Made by a program: the position numbers and the translations under genes. The notes beneath the pieces were generated by a model. It was not told the origin of the DNA and ran no database searches. It saw nothing but the letters and a program-made list of their open reading frames with translations. Positions 1 to 7,243 of a stretch of 22,573 nucleotides of DNA are shown piece after piece (positions within the stretch are counted from its first letter, which is position 1; the number at the start of each line of letters is the position of its first letter). Origin of the DNA: a virus; the IMG/VR virus record IMGVR_UViG_3300029448_000479, positions 1-22,573 of that record; one strand, 5' to 3'.

Positions 1-2
1 AA

Positions 3-50
3 ACTGGCACACTACCAGAAAGCCAGAAGTTGATGGAAGCCTACGCATAA
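3..50 (+). CDS. C-terminal end of an upstream gene (partial)
   Basis: The first bases read open in this frame and end at a TAA at 48-50, giving 15 residues that finish in LMEAYA. A strong rho-independent terminator begins 13 bases after the stop, which supports a real gene end here. The tail is too short to identify. A competing frame starting at base 2 stays open to about base 62 but would run up to the terminator stem, so it is less likely. Confidence 0.5.
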   Translation, partial: TGTLPESQKLMEAYA

Positions 51-62
51 TAATTAATTATT

Positions 63-95
63 AAAAGGGCGGCTATTAATTTGTTCGCCCTTTTT
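63..95 (+). terminator. Rho-independent terminator
   Basis: A 9-bp perfect stem (63-71 with 86-94, GC-rich at its top: GGGCG/CGCCC) encloses a 14-nt loop and runs into a T tract. It closes the upstream transcription unit just before the late-promoter-like octamer at 102-109. A near-copy of the whole terminator-plus-promoter arrangement occurs at 8713-8761. Confidence 0.85.
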
Positions 96-101
96 CTATG
101 A

Positions 102-109
102 CTTAAATA
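102..109 (+). promoter_or_regulatory. T4-late-like promoter CTTAAATA
   Basis: This octamer matches the T4 late consensus TATAAATA at six of eight positions. Its last base is 6 nt before the ATG at 115, so with T4 geometry (-10 box at about -13 to -6) transcription would start at or beside the A of the start codon. It follows directly after a terminator, where a new promoter is expected. Confidence 0.6.
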
Positions 110-114
110 TCGTT

Positions 115-972
115 ATGGAACATAGCAACGACTATTCAAAAAATGTTTTAAAGAAAATTGATGAGGATTTGCAAGACTCTGATCAAGCAATTAAAAATCT
201 TAAGGCACAAACAGAAGTAAACGCAATCAAGACTGGTAAGAAGTTAGAGTATGGCAAAAGTCGTTGGGACTTTGAAAAAAAGAGAGCTTTAGATAGAGGA
301 GCATATCATTTTGACTGGAGCAAGAAAGACAACATAGAGGATGTGTTGATGTTTCATGGCAACATTGATATGGACTGTAATTACTTTATAGATACTTACG
401 GCGACAAAGCACAGGACAACGCAGTGCATTGGGCAACAAGGAATAAAAGTGTTGGGGAGAACTATGGTATAGACCAAGAAGTATATGACATAGTGAGATC
501 AGGTGGAGACCCTGAGGGAAAGATATATGGCAGAGCAAATATGTTTACTGATCCTAAAGCAGTGTCGTTGGCAGAAGGCCTGCTTGGTCTTTACGATTAT
601 GAATTAAAATTACACAGTCAAGTATGCGGACAACTGTTACATATGCACATGGACAACTTTGCCGCAAGACTAGACAGACAAAACAGTTTTGATGAATTAG
701 ATTATGACGTGGATCCAAAGAAAGTACACAGGTTTGTGGTATTTCTAAATGATTGGAGCATGGGTCAAATTTGGCAACAAGGCACAGCGGTACACACACA
801 TTGGAAAGCAGGTGATGTTATCAGTTGGCATTGGCAAGACTTTCCACATGGCACAGCAAATCTTGGGTGGGATACTAGATATATCTTGCAATTCACAGGT
901 AGAACTACAGACAAGACCTGGAAATTTATAGAAAGCACAGATAAAAATTCAAAACATAAAATAATCTGGTAA
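115..972 (+). CDS. 2OG-Fe(II) oxygenase-like protein
   Basis: This 285-residue protein looks like a non-haem iron 2-oxoglutarate dioxygenase. Its C-terminal half has the hallmarks of the double-stranded beta-helix core. An HxD pair lies at H178-M-D180. A strand with W-x-A-G-D follows at about 230-234. A distal histidine sits at H245 in PHGTANLG, with arginines R255 and R263 available to hold the 2-oxoglutarate carboxylate. The first 100 residues are charged and helical and were not recognised. There is no signal peptide. The substrate is unknown; such phage enzymes may hydroxylate or otherwise modify proteins, nucleic acids or small molecules. It leads a forward-strand accessory cassette behind a terminator and late-type promoter and has no Shine-Dalgarno. 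The assignment rests on motif spacing, so a cupin-fold relative without 2OG chemistry is possible. Confidence 0.6.
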   Translation: MEHSNDYSKNVLKKIDEDLQDSDQAIKNLKAQTEVNAIKTGKKLEYGKSRWDFEKKRALDRGAYHFDWSKKDNIEDVLMFHGNIDMDCNYFIDTYGDKAQDNAVHWATRNKSVGENYGIDQEVYDIVRSGGDPEGKIYGRANMFTDPKAVSLAEGLLGLYDYELKLHSQVCGQLLHMHMDNFAARLDRQNSFDELDYDVDPKKVHRFVVFLNDWSMGQIWQQGTAVHTHWKAGDVISWHWQDFPHGTANLGWDTRYILQFTGRTTDKTWKFIESTDKNSKHKIIW

Positions 973-978
973 CAGATA

Positions 979-1662
979 ATGAAAACTTTATTATTAAATG
1001 GTTGCAGTTTTACTCACCGTTGGAATCCTTCAAAATTGTTTGTCAGCGAAGTAGGTTGTGAGAAAGTAGAAAACATTTCAAAAGTAGCAACAAGTTTTCA
1101 GAGAACATGCCGTACCACAATTGAATGGATAGCGGTTAACGGCAACCCTAGTTTTGTTATGATACCTATCACTTTTAGACATAGGTGGGAACTCGCAATA
1201 GCAGAGAAACAAGAAGATTATGGCCCGTGGTTTCCAATGCAGAACAGAGAACATTTATTCTCTACAAAACAGAAGTTAAGGGATGATGTAAGCAAGGACA
1301 AAATTGCAGAACTTGTGGATCTTTACTATGGTTGTATACCTATAAGTGTAACCTATGACAGCAAGATATTCACAGAGATTATCATGCTATCAGCCTTTTT
1401 AGAAAGTAGAAATATAAAGCATTTGTTTTTTGATATGTGTAATGAGTTCAGCAGAGAACACATTGAAAAATATGATGGATTTGGAAAGATTAAATTAATT
1501 GAAAATAACCCTAGTGTAATAGATCTGTTCTCATTTTGTGGTAATAGATACATGCACAACACCATGCCTAACAAGGAAACATTCTATTTTAACAGCCACC
1601 ATGCCCCAGAACAATATCTTGAGCTAGAAAAATACCTGTTAAACTACTTAGATCAGCGATAA
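979..1662 (+). CDS. SGNH/GDSL-hydrolase-like protein
   Basis: This 227-residue protein begins with a buried strand running into NGCSFT (S10), which resembles block I of SGNH hydrolases (GDS), where the serine is the nucleophile. Near the end, NSHHAPEQY (H207/H208) resembles the block V histidine region. A hydrophobic strand followed by P-I-T-F (about 59-66) may be a middle block, but a clear block III Asn was not found. If active it would be an esterase or O-acyl hydrolase; the acceptor is unknown. It starts 6 nt after the oxygenase stop and shares that transcript. The sequence is divergent, so only the fold is suggested. It may act on carbohydrate or on the product of the neighbouring enzymes. 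Confidence 0.45.
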   Translation: MKTLLLNGCSFTHRWNPSKLFVSEVGCEKVENISKVATSFQRTCRTTIEWIAVNGNPSFVMIPITFRHRWELAIAEKQEDYGPWFPMQNREHLFSTKQKLRDDVSKDKIAELVDLYYGCIPISVTYDSKIFTEIIMLSAFLESRNIKHLFFDMCNEFSREHIEKYDGFGKIKLIENNPSVIDLFSFCGNRYMHNTMPNKETFYFNSHHAPEQYLELEKYLLNYLDQR

Positions 1663-1698
1663 CCACTAGACTTTTGCTTTAATTGTGTTACAATAAAG

Positions 1699-1706
1699 TG
1701 TAAATA
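1699..1706 (+). promoter_or_regulatory. T4-late-like promoter TGTAAATA
   Basis: The octamer matches TATAAATA at seven of eight positions and ends 7 nt before the ATG at 1713. It lies in the 50-nt gap after the SGNH-like gene, the longest gap in this cassette. The predicted start of transcription falls one base before the ATG. Confidence 0.55.
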
Positions 1707-1712
1707 CCTACA

Positions 1713-2012
1713 ATGCAAAAGCACACCAGAAGTTTATTAGAAGAATTAAGTTCAATGCCCCTTAAAAGGGACAAGGAGGAAGTTGTGGAGAGCCGTGCCT
1801 CACACATTCTTGAGTCAGCAATCAGACTAATGACATATATTAGAGAGAACTTTGATCAAGATACAGCATTCAAACTAGAGAAAAAATTCAACTCTGCAAT
1901 CAAAAACATGGACGCATCTAAGTTTAGCAAAGGTGTCGCACGTATTAAAGAGAATCGAGACGTAAAAGAAAACGTGCTTAAAATCAAAGACGGTGAATAC
2001 AAAGAGGATTAA
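1713..2012 (+). CDS. Small conserved phage-type protein, function unknown
   Basis: This soluble, highly charged protein of 99 residues is predicted to be mostly helical. It opens with QKHTRSLLEELSSM and has a central helix around residues 28-48 (SRASHILESAIRLMTYIREN). No catalytic motif or membrane segment is visible. It has the look of small proteins carried among structural genes in T4-like marine phages, but no function can be named. Its stop overlaps the ATG of the amidinotransferase by one base (TAATG), which indicates translational coupling. The sequence AAAGAGG just before that junction probably serves as ribosome binding site for the next gene. Confidence 0.75.
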   Translation: MQKHTRSLLEELSSMPLKRDKEEVVESRASHILESAIRLMTYIRENFDQDTAFKLEKKFNSAIKNMDASKFSKGVARIKENRDVKENVLKIKDGEYKED

Positions 2013-3040
2013 TGTCTGACAAGATCAGAATATCCACGCACACACCCTTTCAACCATTAGAAGCAGTCTTAGTAGGACAAGGAGTAAGTGCTAACTTCTT
2101 TGACTGGGTGAAAGACGACAAGATCCGTACACCACTCAACAGGATAGTGCAAGAAACACACGAGGATCTCGAATTTATAAAAAAAACAATAGAAGATTTT
2201 GGAGCCGAGGTGTATCAAGATAAGCCATTAGAATTCGAGCATCAATTGTTCGAAAACAAGATGGCTATTCCTGTTCCACCAATACAACCTAGAGATGTGC
2301 ATTTGACTTTAGGAGACAAGGTATATTGCACTAGCACACAAAAAGTATGGAGATACATCTACGACATCGTAGAACAGGACTCAATAGTTGACTTGTTCAC
2401 CCTGTCGTACGATTCAGGCAAAACTTACGAAGGTGGAGATATGATAAGTGGTGCCAATTGCCTAAAAGTTGGTGATAGGATTATCATACCATCGGTCGTT
2501 GGTGCAAATATGAAAAAGTTCTGTACAGATTTTTTTACGGAAAAAGGTTATGAAATAGTAGCAACCAAAGATTATGCACACACAGATGGAATGATGAGTG
2601 TGCTGAAACCGGGAGTGATAATCTCGTTACAAGATGTTATCAACTACAAAGAAACTTTCCCAGGCTGGGAGGTATTGCACTGTAAAAATCAAAGTTGGAA
2701 CAAAGTAGCGGGTTGGATGCAGTTCAAAAATAAAAGCAAAGGCAGATGGTGGGTGCCTGGTGAGGAATCCAATGAACATTTACAGCAATTCGTTGATACA
2801 TGGTTAGGAAAATGGGTAGGATTTGTAGAAGAAACGGTGTTCGATGTCAATATGTTTAGCCTGTCAGAAGAATGTGTGCTGGTTAACAACTATAATAAAG
2901 ATGTGTTTGAATTTCTAAAGAAACATAAAATAGAGCCAATCATTTGTCCAATGAGGCACAGATATTTTTGGGACGGTGGATTACACTGCTTCACAGTAGA
3001 TTTAAAAAGAAAAGGAAACAGAGAAAATTACTTCAAATGA
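2012..3040 (+). CDS. Amidinotransferase (glycine amidinotransferase-like)
   Basis: A 342-residue member of the guanidino-modifying pentein superfamily, closest in motif pattern to L-arginine:glycine amidinotransferase (AGAT) and related bacterial enzymes. Visible motifs are PRDVH at 93-97, EGGD with D143, HTDG with H190, and the C-terminal GGLHCFTVD with C326. These correspond to the family's Asp-His-Cys catalytic arrangement, where the cysteine forms the amidino-enzyme intermediate. Known family members move the amidino group of arginine to an amine acceptor; the acceptor here is unknown. It is cytosolic and somewhat shorter than vertebrate AGAT. It is translationally coupled at both ends: TAATG with the gene before and ATGA with the gene after. 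A dihydrolase relative is possible but the HC-x-T-x-D ending favours amidinotransferase. Confidence 0.85.
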   Translation: MSDKIRISTHTPFQPLEAVLVGQGVSANFFDWVKDDKIRTPLNRIVQETHEDLEFIKKTIEDFGAEVYQDKPLEFEHQLFENKMAIPVPPIQPRDVHLTLGDKVYCTSTQKVWRYIYDIVEQDSIVDLFTLSYDSGKTYEGGDMISGANCLKVGDRIIIPSVVGANMKKFCTDFFTEKGYEIVATKDYAHTDGMMSVLKPGVIISLQDVINYKETFPGWEVLHCKNQSWNKVAGWMQFKNKSKGRWWVPGEESNEHLQQFVDTWLGKWVGFVEETVFDVNMFSLSEECVLVNNYNKDVFEFLKKHKIEPIICPMRHRYFWDGGLHCFTVDLKRKGNRENYFK

Positions 3041-3744
3041 AAAATAAAGTAATGATATTATCCCCTGTGGGCGGAAACGGAAACTACATAGCACTGATCC
3101 TACTGAAGTTGCTAGTAAAAGATCAATTTTGTTATCACACACAAGGCACACATGGTCAGTATTCAAACAAAATTGCACACATTCACAACTGGAGTCAAAA
3201 CGCTGAACATTATCTAAATCATAGTGAATACATCACTCTGCAGAATATATTTGATGAGAACTTTTGGTTTGTAATTATAAATTGGTGGGAGAAGAATTAT
3301 GTTAATCCCAATCCTGCTGATAGGTTGTTCAAAGACTTTGGTAAGGAGTGGATTGAGTCACAGGGAAAAATATGGAGTGGCTATGAACATCCTATTGTAA
3401 GGGCCATACTACATTGGTTTTATGCTTATCTAAACAAAGAACATCCTGAATGCAAGAGGATTGATACGATACAATCAACATTCCGATTTGGGGCATTCTA
3501 CAAAGATCATTCTGCACTGGCAGTGGAGTTCAAAAAATTTGGAATAGACTATTCTCAAAAAGCCTATGACAAATGGAAGCACAGCCAGTCTGCTGTATTT
3601 GAAAGTTATGATAAGATAGTGAATGCGGAATATAAAGACCTAGAATTTGATTACCAAAAAGCCATAAAGATGGGACTACGTGGAATGCAGGAAAAACTAG
3701 ATCAGCAGGCTTGTTGGGAAAAATATAAAAAATATATAGATTAA
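3037..3744 (+). CDS. Unknown protein, weakly sulfotransferase-like N-terminus
   Basis: The start at 3037 is chosen because its ATG overlaps the preceding TGA (ATGA). An upstream in-frame ATG at 2944 would lie inside the amidinotransferase. The product has 235 residues. It begins with a hydrophobic strand and a glycine-rich turn (ILSPVGGNGNY at residues 7-17). This is reminiscent of the phosphosulfate-binding loop of sulfotransferases, but no matching second motif was found, so this is only a hint. The rest is rich in Trp and Tyr. The coupling suggests that it works with the amidinotransferase, perhaps on the same product. Function unknown. Confidence 0.7.
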   Translation: MKNKVMILSPVGGNGNYIALILLKLLVKDQFCYHTQGTHGQYSNKIAHIHNWSQNAEHYLNHSEYITLQNIFDENFWFVIINWWEKNYVNPNPADRLFKDFGKEWIESQGKIWSGYEHPIVRAILHWFYAYLNKEHPECKRIDTIQSTFRFGAFYKDHSALAVEFKKFGIDYSQKAYDKWKHSQSAVFESYDKIVNAEYKDLEFDYQKAIKMGLRGMQEKLDQQACWEKYKKYID

Positions 3745-3747
3745 ATA
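3740..3747 (+). promoter_or_regulatory. T4-late-like promoter ATTAAATA
   Basis: The octamer overlaps the TAA stop of the preceding gene and ends 5 nt before the ATG at 3752. It matches TATAAATA at six of eight positions. Expected transcription start is at the ATG itself, within a base or so. Confidence 0.5.
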
Positions 3748-3751
3748 CAGT

Positions 3752-4966
3752 ATGCTTATAGAAGATATATTAAACGAATTTAAAAGAACACACCTAGAAC
3801 ACATCGAAGACATAGTGATCACCGACGGTTACGAAGGCGGCAAAGCGGTTGTTGAATACTTCAGAGGCCTGTTGCTGACATTAAAAGGCACCAGCTCGGA
3901 GGCTATGAGTGTGTCTGTTAAGTGGGACGGTGCTCCTGCCGTTGTGTGTGGAACTAATCCAGATAATGGAAGATTTTTTGTTGGAACAAAGTCTGTGTTT
4001 GCAAAGTCTCCAAAAATAAATTACACAAAGAAAGATATAGCAAACAACCACGGCACAGACGAGCTAGGGCAAAAGTTATTAAAATGTCTTGTGCATATCA
4101 AAAAATTAAACATAGGGGGTGTAGTTCAAGGAGATTTATTGTTTACAGACGAAGACATTACCAGGAAGAACATCGAAGGCAAGCCACATCTGATTTTCAC
4201 ACCAAACACCATTACCTATGCTGTACCAGAAGGTGGCGACCTAGGAAAACAAATAGACAGGGCAAAAGTTGGAATAATATTCCATACAACTTATGTGGGC
4301 GACTCTCTGTCCGAGATGAACGCACAAGGTGGAGCAGACGTAAGTTCTTTTACAAAAAGCAGTGATGTGTTCTTTGACAACGCAACCTATAAGGATGTGT
4401 CTGGCAGTGCCAAGTTTACTGACGCAGAAACAAAACAGTTCTACAACGGCATTGAAAAGCTCGAGGGACTGCTTAACAATGTGCCAAGGAATCTTTCGGC
4501 GGTGCTTGGACAAAACCAAGACTTCATTCCAATGTTCCAGATGTACATTAACGCAATGGTCAAACAAGGACAACTTCCTAGTGATGCAAATAAATTTCTA
4601 CAAGGATTCAGAAAATTCTATGCTGACAGGATGCAAAAGCAGATAGCAGGCCTCAAAGCACAGAAGGCACTTCAACTAAGACAGGACAAAATGAAACAGA
4701 TGCCTGTTTTTCTTAACAGAGCAAAGAAACCACTCCAGGCCATGCTAACATTTTATAAGGCAGTGCAGACCATGAAAGCATTTGTTTTGAAAAAAATGAA
4801 TCAAGCAATGGCGATAGGTTCATTCTCGCAGACAGATAGTGGATTGGAAGTCACTGAACCGGAAGGTTTTGTTGCTGTTGATAAGTCAGGCAATGCTGTT
4901 AAACTTGTAGACAGATTAGGATTCTCAAGACGTAATTTGACTGCTGTCAGCAAATTCAAGAAATAG
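3752..4966 (+). CDS. Nucleotidyltransferase/ligase-like protein with KWDG motif
   Basis: This 404-residue protein carries the order of motifs expected of covalent nucleotidyltransferases (DNA/RNA ligases and capping enzymes). K57-W-D-G60 resembles motif I (KxDG), where the lysine becomes adenylylated. GGVVQGDLLFT (122-132) is a possible motif III. EGFVAVDKSG (371-380) followed by VKLVDR (383-388) resembles motifs IV and V. The region between about 225 and 350 is helical and Lys/Gln-rich and may be an insertion. I infer a ligase-like fold that could seal or bind nucleic acid; activity is unproven because motifs III and IV are imperfect. Its last 42 bases overlap tail-to-tail with the minus-strand glycosyltransferase-like gene. 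Cyanomyoviruses carry proteins with a similar motif I, from memory. Confidence 0.6.
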   Translation: MLIEDILNEFKRTHLEHIEDIVITDGYEGGKAVVEYFRGLLLTLKGTSSEAMSVSVKWDGAPAVVCGTNPDNGRFFVGTKSVFAKSPKINYTKKDIANNHGTDELGQKLLKCLVHIKKLNIGGVVQGDLLFTDEDITRKNIEGKPHLIFTPNTITYAVPEGGDLGKQIDRAKVGIIFHTTYVGDSLSEMNAQGGADVSSFTKSSDVFFDNATYKDVSGSAKFTDAETKQFYNGIEKLEGLLNNVPRNLSAVLGQNQDFIPMFQMYINAMVKQGQLPSDANKFLQGFRKFYADRMQKQIAGLKAQKALQLRQDKMKQMPVFLNRAKKPLQAMLTFYKAVQTMKAFVLKKMNQAMAIGSFSQTDSGLEVTEPEGFVAVDKSGNAVKLVDRLGFSRRNLTAVSKFKK

Positions 4967-5962
4967 GTTCAAAGTTTTATTGATCTCAAGGCTTAATTTT
5001 TCTTTATTAAAAAAATTATCGTAGTTGTATTGTCTAAGTGCTTTCGTTTGTAGATATATGTCCTGCCATGGTGCATCACGTAACCTATCGCACACGTCAG
5101 CAATGGTGTTAATCCTTATAGTAGGATCTCTATCTAAATCATAGACCTCTTCAAAATAATTATTGAATGTCCGGAATCCCATTTCTCGTAGTCGCTGTAG
5201 ATATAGATAATTGCCATGCACGATGAAAATGTGTTGTGCTATGATTGGTTTCCAAATCTTTTCAGTCATGAAAATTTCTGTGTCGTTGTCATTGGTTTCG
5301 GACACGATGCTACAAGCAGTGTCGTTGTATGGCCTTTCATAGATGTCTTGATCCATGCCGTACCGAGGATACTCTTGGGCCCATGGTAATTCGTATTCCC
5401 TTGGGAGTTTTTTGTCAGGCCAATATGTATACAAACTTTTTTGCAACGTGCCTGTGTTTGAAAGTTTTTCAAACATTTTTACCCTGTGCCTCCTAGGATT
5501 TTTATTTAGGTACAGGAAGTCATACTTCTTCTGTGTATGATCAAAAGTATATTTTTTGTCTTTGTGTTTGTGATACATGTGGGACCAGAACCATGATACG
5601 CCACCTGTCCATTTAACATGATTAATTTTTAGACTAGGATACAGTTCGGTCTGTGCAATATTGTCTTCTGATTCCCATGGCGTAGCAGATATAAACACAA
5701 AGCCTTGGCTATGAAGCAGTTTACATCTCCTTTCAAATTCTATTCGAAACTCTTGATTGTCTTTAAGCCTGTAGTTGTCGTGGCGGACATCAACAATCGC
5801 TAATCGCCTGTCGTAGCTCTCAAGATCATAGCTATGAAGACGGTAGTATTCATATTCTAAGTCAAAAGTCTGATCTTGTAGGCTGTGTGAACTGATGAAC
5901 TGATCAACCTCCACATGCTTACCAGTTTTCATTAGATCTGTGAGAATAAAATTTCGTTGCAT
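4925..5962 (-). CDS. Glycosyltransferase-like protein, only reverse-strand gene
   Basis: A 345-residue protein whose C-terminal half resembles fucosyltransferase-type (GT10-like) enzymes: FMTEKIWKPI (231-240) followed by a strand and HGN (249-251), then YLQRLREMGFRTF. The TEK-x-x-x-P pattern is the nucleotide-sugar-binding signature of that group. A segment YDFLYLNKNPRRHRV (147-161) precedes it, as in related phage proteins I recall. It probably transfers a sugar to a host or virion acceptor. It is the only minus-strand gene; its 3' end overlaps the ligase-like gene by 42 nt, and its start lies 20 nt from the start of the divergent gene at 5982. No clear promoter was found for it; a weak AGGGTAG precedes the ATG. 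The orientation suggests a separately acquired cargo gene. Confidence 0.6.
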   Translation of the reverse strand: MQRNFILTDLMKTGKHVEVDQFISSHSLQDQTFDLEYEYYRLHSYDLESYDRRLAIVDVRHDNYRLKDNQEFRIEFERRCKLLHSQGFVFISATPWESEDNIAQTELYPSLKINHVKWTGGVSWFWSHMYHKHKDKKYTFDHTQKKYDFLYLNKNPRRHRVKMFEKLSNTGTLQKSLYTYWPDKKLPREYELPWAQEYPRYGMDQDIYERPYNDTACSIVSETNDNDTEIFMTEKIWKPIIAQHIFIVHGNYLYLQRLREMGFRTFNNYFEEVYDLDRDPTIRINTIADVCDRLRDAPWQDIYLQTKALRQYNYDNFFNKEKLSLEINKTLNLFLEFADSSQITS

Positions 5963-5968
5963 CTACCC

Positions 5969-5976
5969 TATAAATA
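5969..5976 (+). promoter_or_regulatory. Perfect T4 late promoter TATAAATA
   Basis: This is an exact match to the T4 late consensus, 6 nt before the ATG at 5982. With T4 geometry the first transcribed base is the A of the ATG, predicting a leaderless message. It lies in the divergent intergenic space and drives only the forward gene. Confidence 0.75.
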
Positions 5977-5981
5977 CCTGT

Positions 5982-6542
5982 ATGTTAACACCTTTTTTAA
6001 AGTATGTATCAGAAGGCAAAGTGATAAGGAAATTTAGTGACCTGCAAAGGTTTACTTTCCCTGAGGTCTCAGAGAGAATATATCTTAGTTTTTTAGCATT
6101 AGCACTCATGAGCCAAAGTAAAGATACTTTACCATTCGTGAAGTCCTACGCTGATCAAACCATGGCTAAAGGCACCTTTGATCAAGTAAGGATGATAAAC
6201 AATGATCTTGCAAACATGTTGGCCATCGTGTCCGGCGATCCTGAGATAACAAAAAAATTAAAAAACAAAAATCAAGCACAGGCAATGAGGCAAAGACAAC
6301 CAGTGCCTGTAATGGCATTGAGAAGATATCTGAGAAGTTGGGAGGATCACTACAAAAATCTTACACAATTGGAAAGAGCATTGAATATAACTGATGCCAA
6401 CTATAAAAATGTAAGAAGAGCGGTGGCTGATTACAGCCGATTGAATTCAAGTACGCAAACACAAACGGTTAACAAACTTAAACAGATGTTGCAGTCGAAA
6501 CTACCTAACACTGACATTCATAAAAAATTCAAGGACTTTTAA
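5982..6542 (+). CDS. Conserved phage-type protein, function unknown
   Basis: The ATG at 5982 (186 residues) is preferred over an in-frame ATG at 5940. The longer version would overlap the divergent gene's start and begin upstream of the perfect late promoter at 5969-5976. The protein is basic and helical with no membrane segment. It has a hydrophobic helix around SERIYLSFLALALM and a Gln/Arg stretch (QAMRQRQPVPVM). I do not recognise a domain. Its stop overlaps the ATG of the FkbM methyltransferase by one base (TAATG), so the two are translationally coupled. It may be a structural or assembly protein, by analogy with similar genes in T4-like phages. Confidence 0.75.
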   Translation: MLTPFLKYVSEGKVIRKFSDLQRFTFPEVSERIYLSFLALALMSQSKDTLPFVKSYADQTMAKGTFDQVRMINNDLANMLAIVSGDPEITKKLKNKNQAQAMRQRQPVPVMALRRYLRSWEDHYKNLTQLERALNITDANYKNVRRAVADYSRLNSSTQTQTVNKLKQMLQSKLPNTDIHKKFKDF

Positions 6543-7156
6543 TGGACAACAATTATTGGGTGCTGTACGCCTCACATGATGAGCCAAAGTATTTGAAGGA
6601 CGCAGGGGGTGGACAAAGGGCACAAAGAGAGGCCAGTCTAAGATTTGTAAGTTCACATAGGAATGCATTAGATATAGGAAGCAACATAGGACAATGGACC
6701 AGACCACTTGCTAAAATTTTCGACAACGTGATATGCTTTGAACCAAACCCTAACTTTCGAGAATGTTTTTCAAGAAACATCAATGAGCCTAATGTGATCC
6801 TACATCCTTATGCATTGAGTAGTCATGAACATACTGCCGAACAAGGCAAAACAGATACACACTTGAATCATAGAGTGGGTGACACAAATCCGCGTGATGG
6901 TGATATAGAATGTAAATCTTTGGATAGTTTCAATTTTGCAGAAATAGATTATGTAAAGATTGACGTGGACGGATTTGAAATACCTTTATTGGAAGGTGCC
7001 AAGGAAACATTAACTCGTAATTCTCCGGTGATCAATATTGAAATGAAAAGGGCGAAACGTCCTGTGATTACACGCAGGGCAACTGCTATTTTAAATGATC
7101 TTGGGTATCAGTACGTAAAGACCACTAAAAGTGATGAGATCTGGATCAAATCGTAA
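6542..7156 (+). CDS. FkbM-family SAM-dependent methyltransferase
   Basis: A 204-residue class I methyltransferase. The SAM-binding motif ALDIGSNIGQWT (42-53) is followed by the acidic end of strand 2 in VICFEPNP (E67). The FkbM signature IDYVKIDVDGFE lies at 135-146, and a closing strand VINIEM follows. FkbM proteins usually O-methylate sugars or polyketide hydroxyls, so a role in capping a glycan is plausible, perhaps the one made by the nearby glycosyltransferase-like protein; that link is inference. It is translationally coupled to the gene before it and is followed by a 99-nt gap with a late promoter for the structural block. Soluble and complete compared with the usual length of the family's core domain. 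Confidence 0.85.
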   Translation: MDNNYWVLYASHDEPKYLKDAGGGQRAQREASLRFVSSHRNALDIGSNIGQWTRPLAKIFDNVICFEPNPNFRECFSRNINEPNVILHPYALSSHEHTAEQGKTDTHLNHRVGDTNPRDGDIECKSLDSFNFAEIDYVKIDVDGFEIPLLEGAKETLTRNSPVINIEMKRAKRPVITRRATAILNDLGYQYVKTTKSDEIWIKS

Positions 7157-7184
7157 TATTATCGCATAATTTACCAACTTTACC

Positions 7185-7192
7185 AATAAATA
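7185..7192 (+). promoter_or_regulatory. T4-late-like promoter AATAAATA for the structural block
   Basis: Seven of eight bases match TATAAATA. Here the ATG (7256) is 64 nt from the end of the octamer, so there is a true 5' leader of about 58 nt. It holds a hairpin (7201-7221) and a strong Shine-Dalgarno. The expected transcript start is near 7198. Confidence 0.65.
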
Positions 7193-7200
7193 CTTGCAAC

Positions 7201-7221
7201 TTGATTCCTGAGCGGAATCAA
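7201..7221 (+). promoter_or_regulatory. 5'-leader hairpin of the structural operon
   Basis: An 8-bp perfect stem (7201-7208 TTGATTCC with 7214-7221 GGAATCAA) closes a 5-nt loop TGAGC. With the predicted transcript start near 7198 the hairpin would sit three bases from the 5' end. There is no T tract, so it is not a terminator. Its position suggests mRNA protection or translational control for a highly expressed gene. Confidence 0.55.
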
Positions 7222-7243
7222 AGTCATTTAAATCAGATAAAAA

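Noticed and set aside
1677-1698. Imperfect AT-rich hairpin between the SGNH-like gene and the gene at 1713
   Set aside because: A 9-pair stem with a bulge and three-base loop, without a T tract; too weak to call a terminator.
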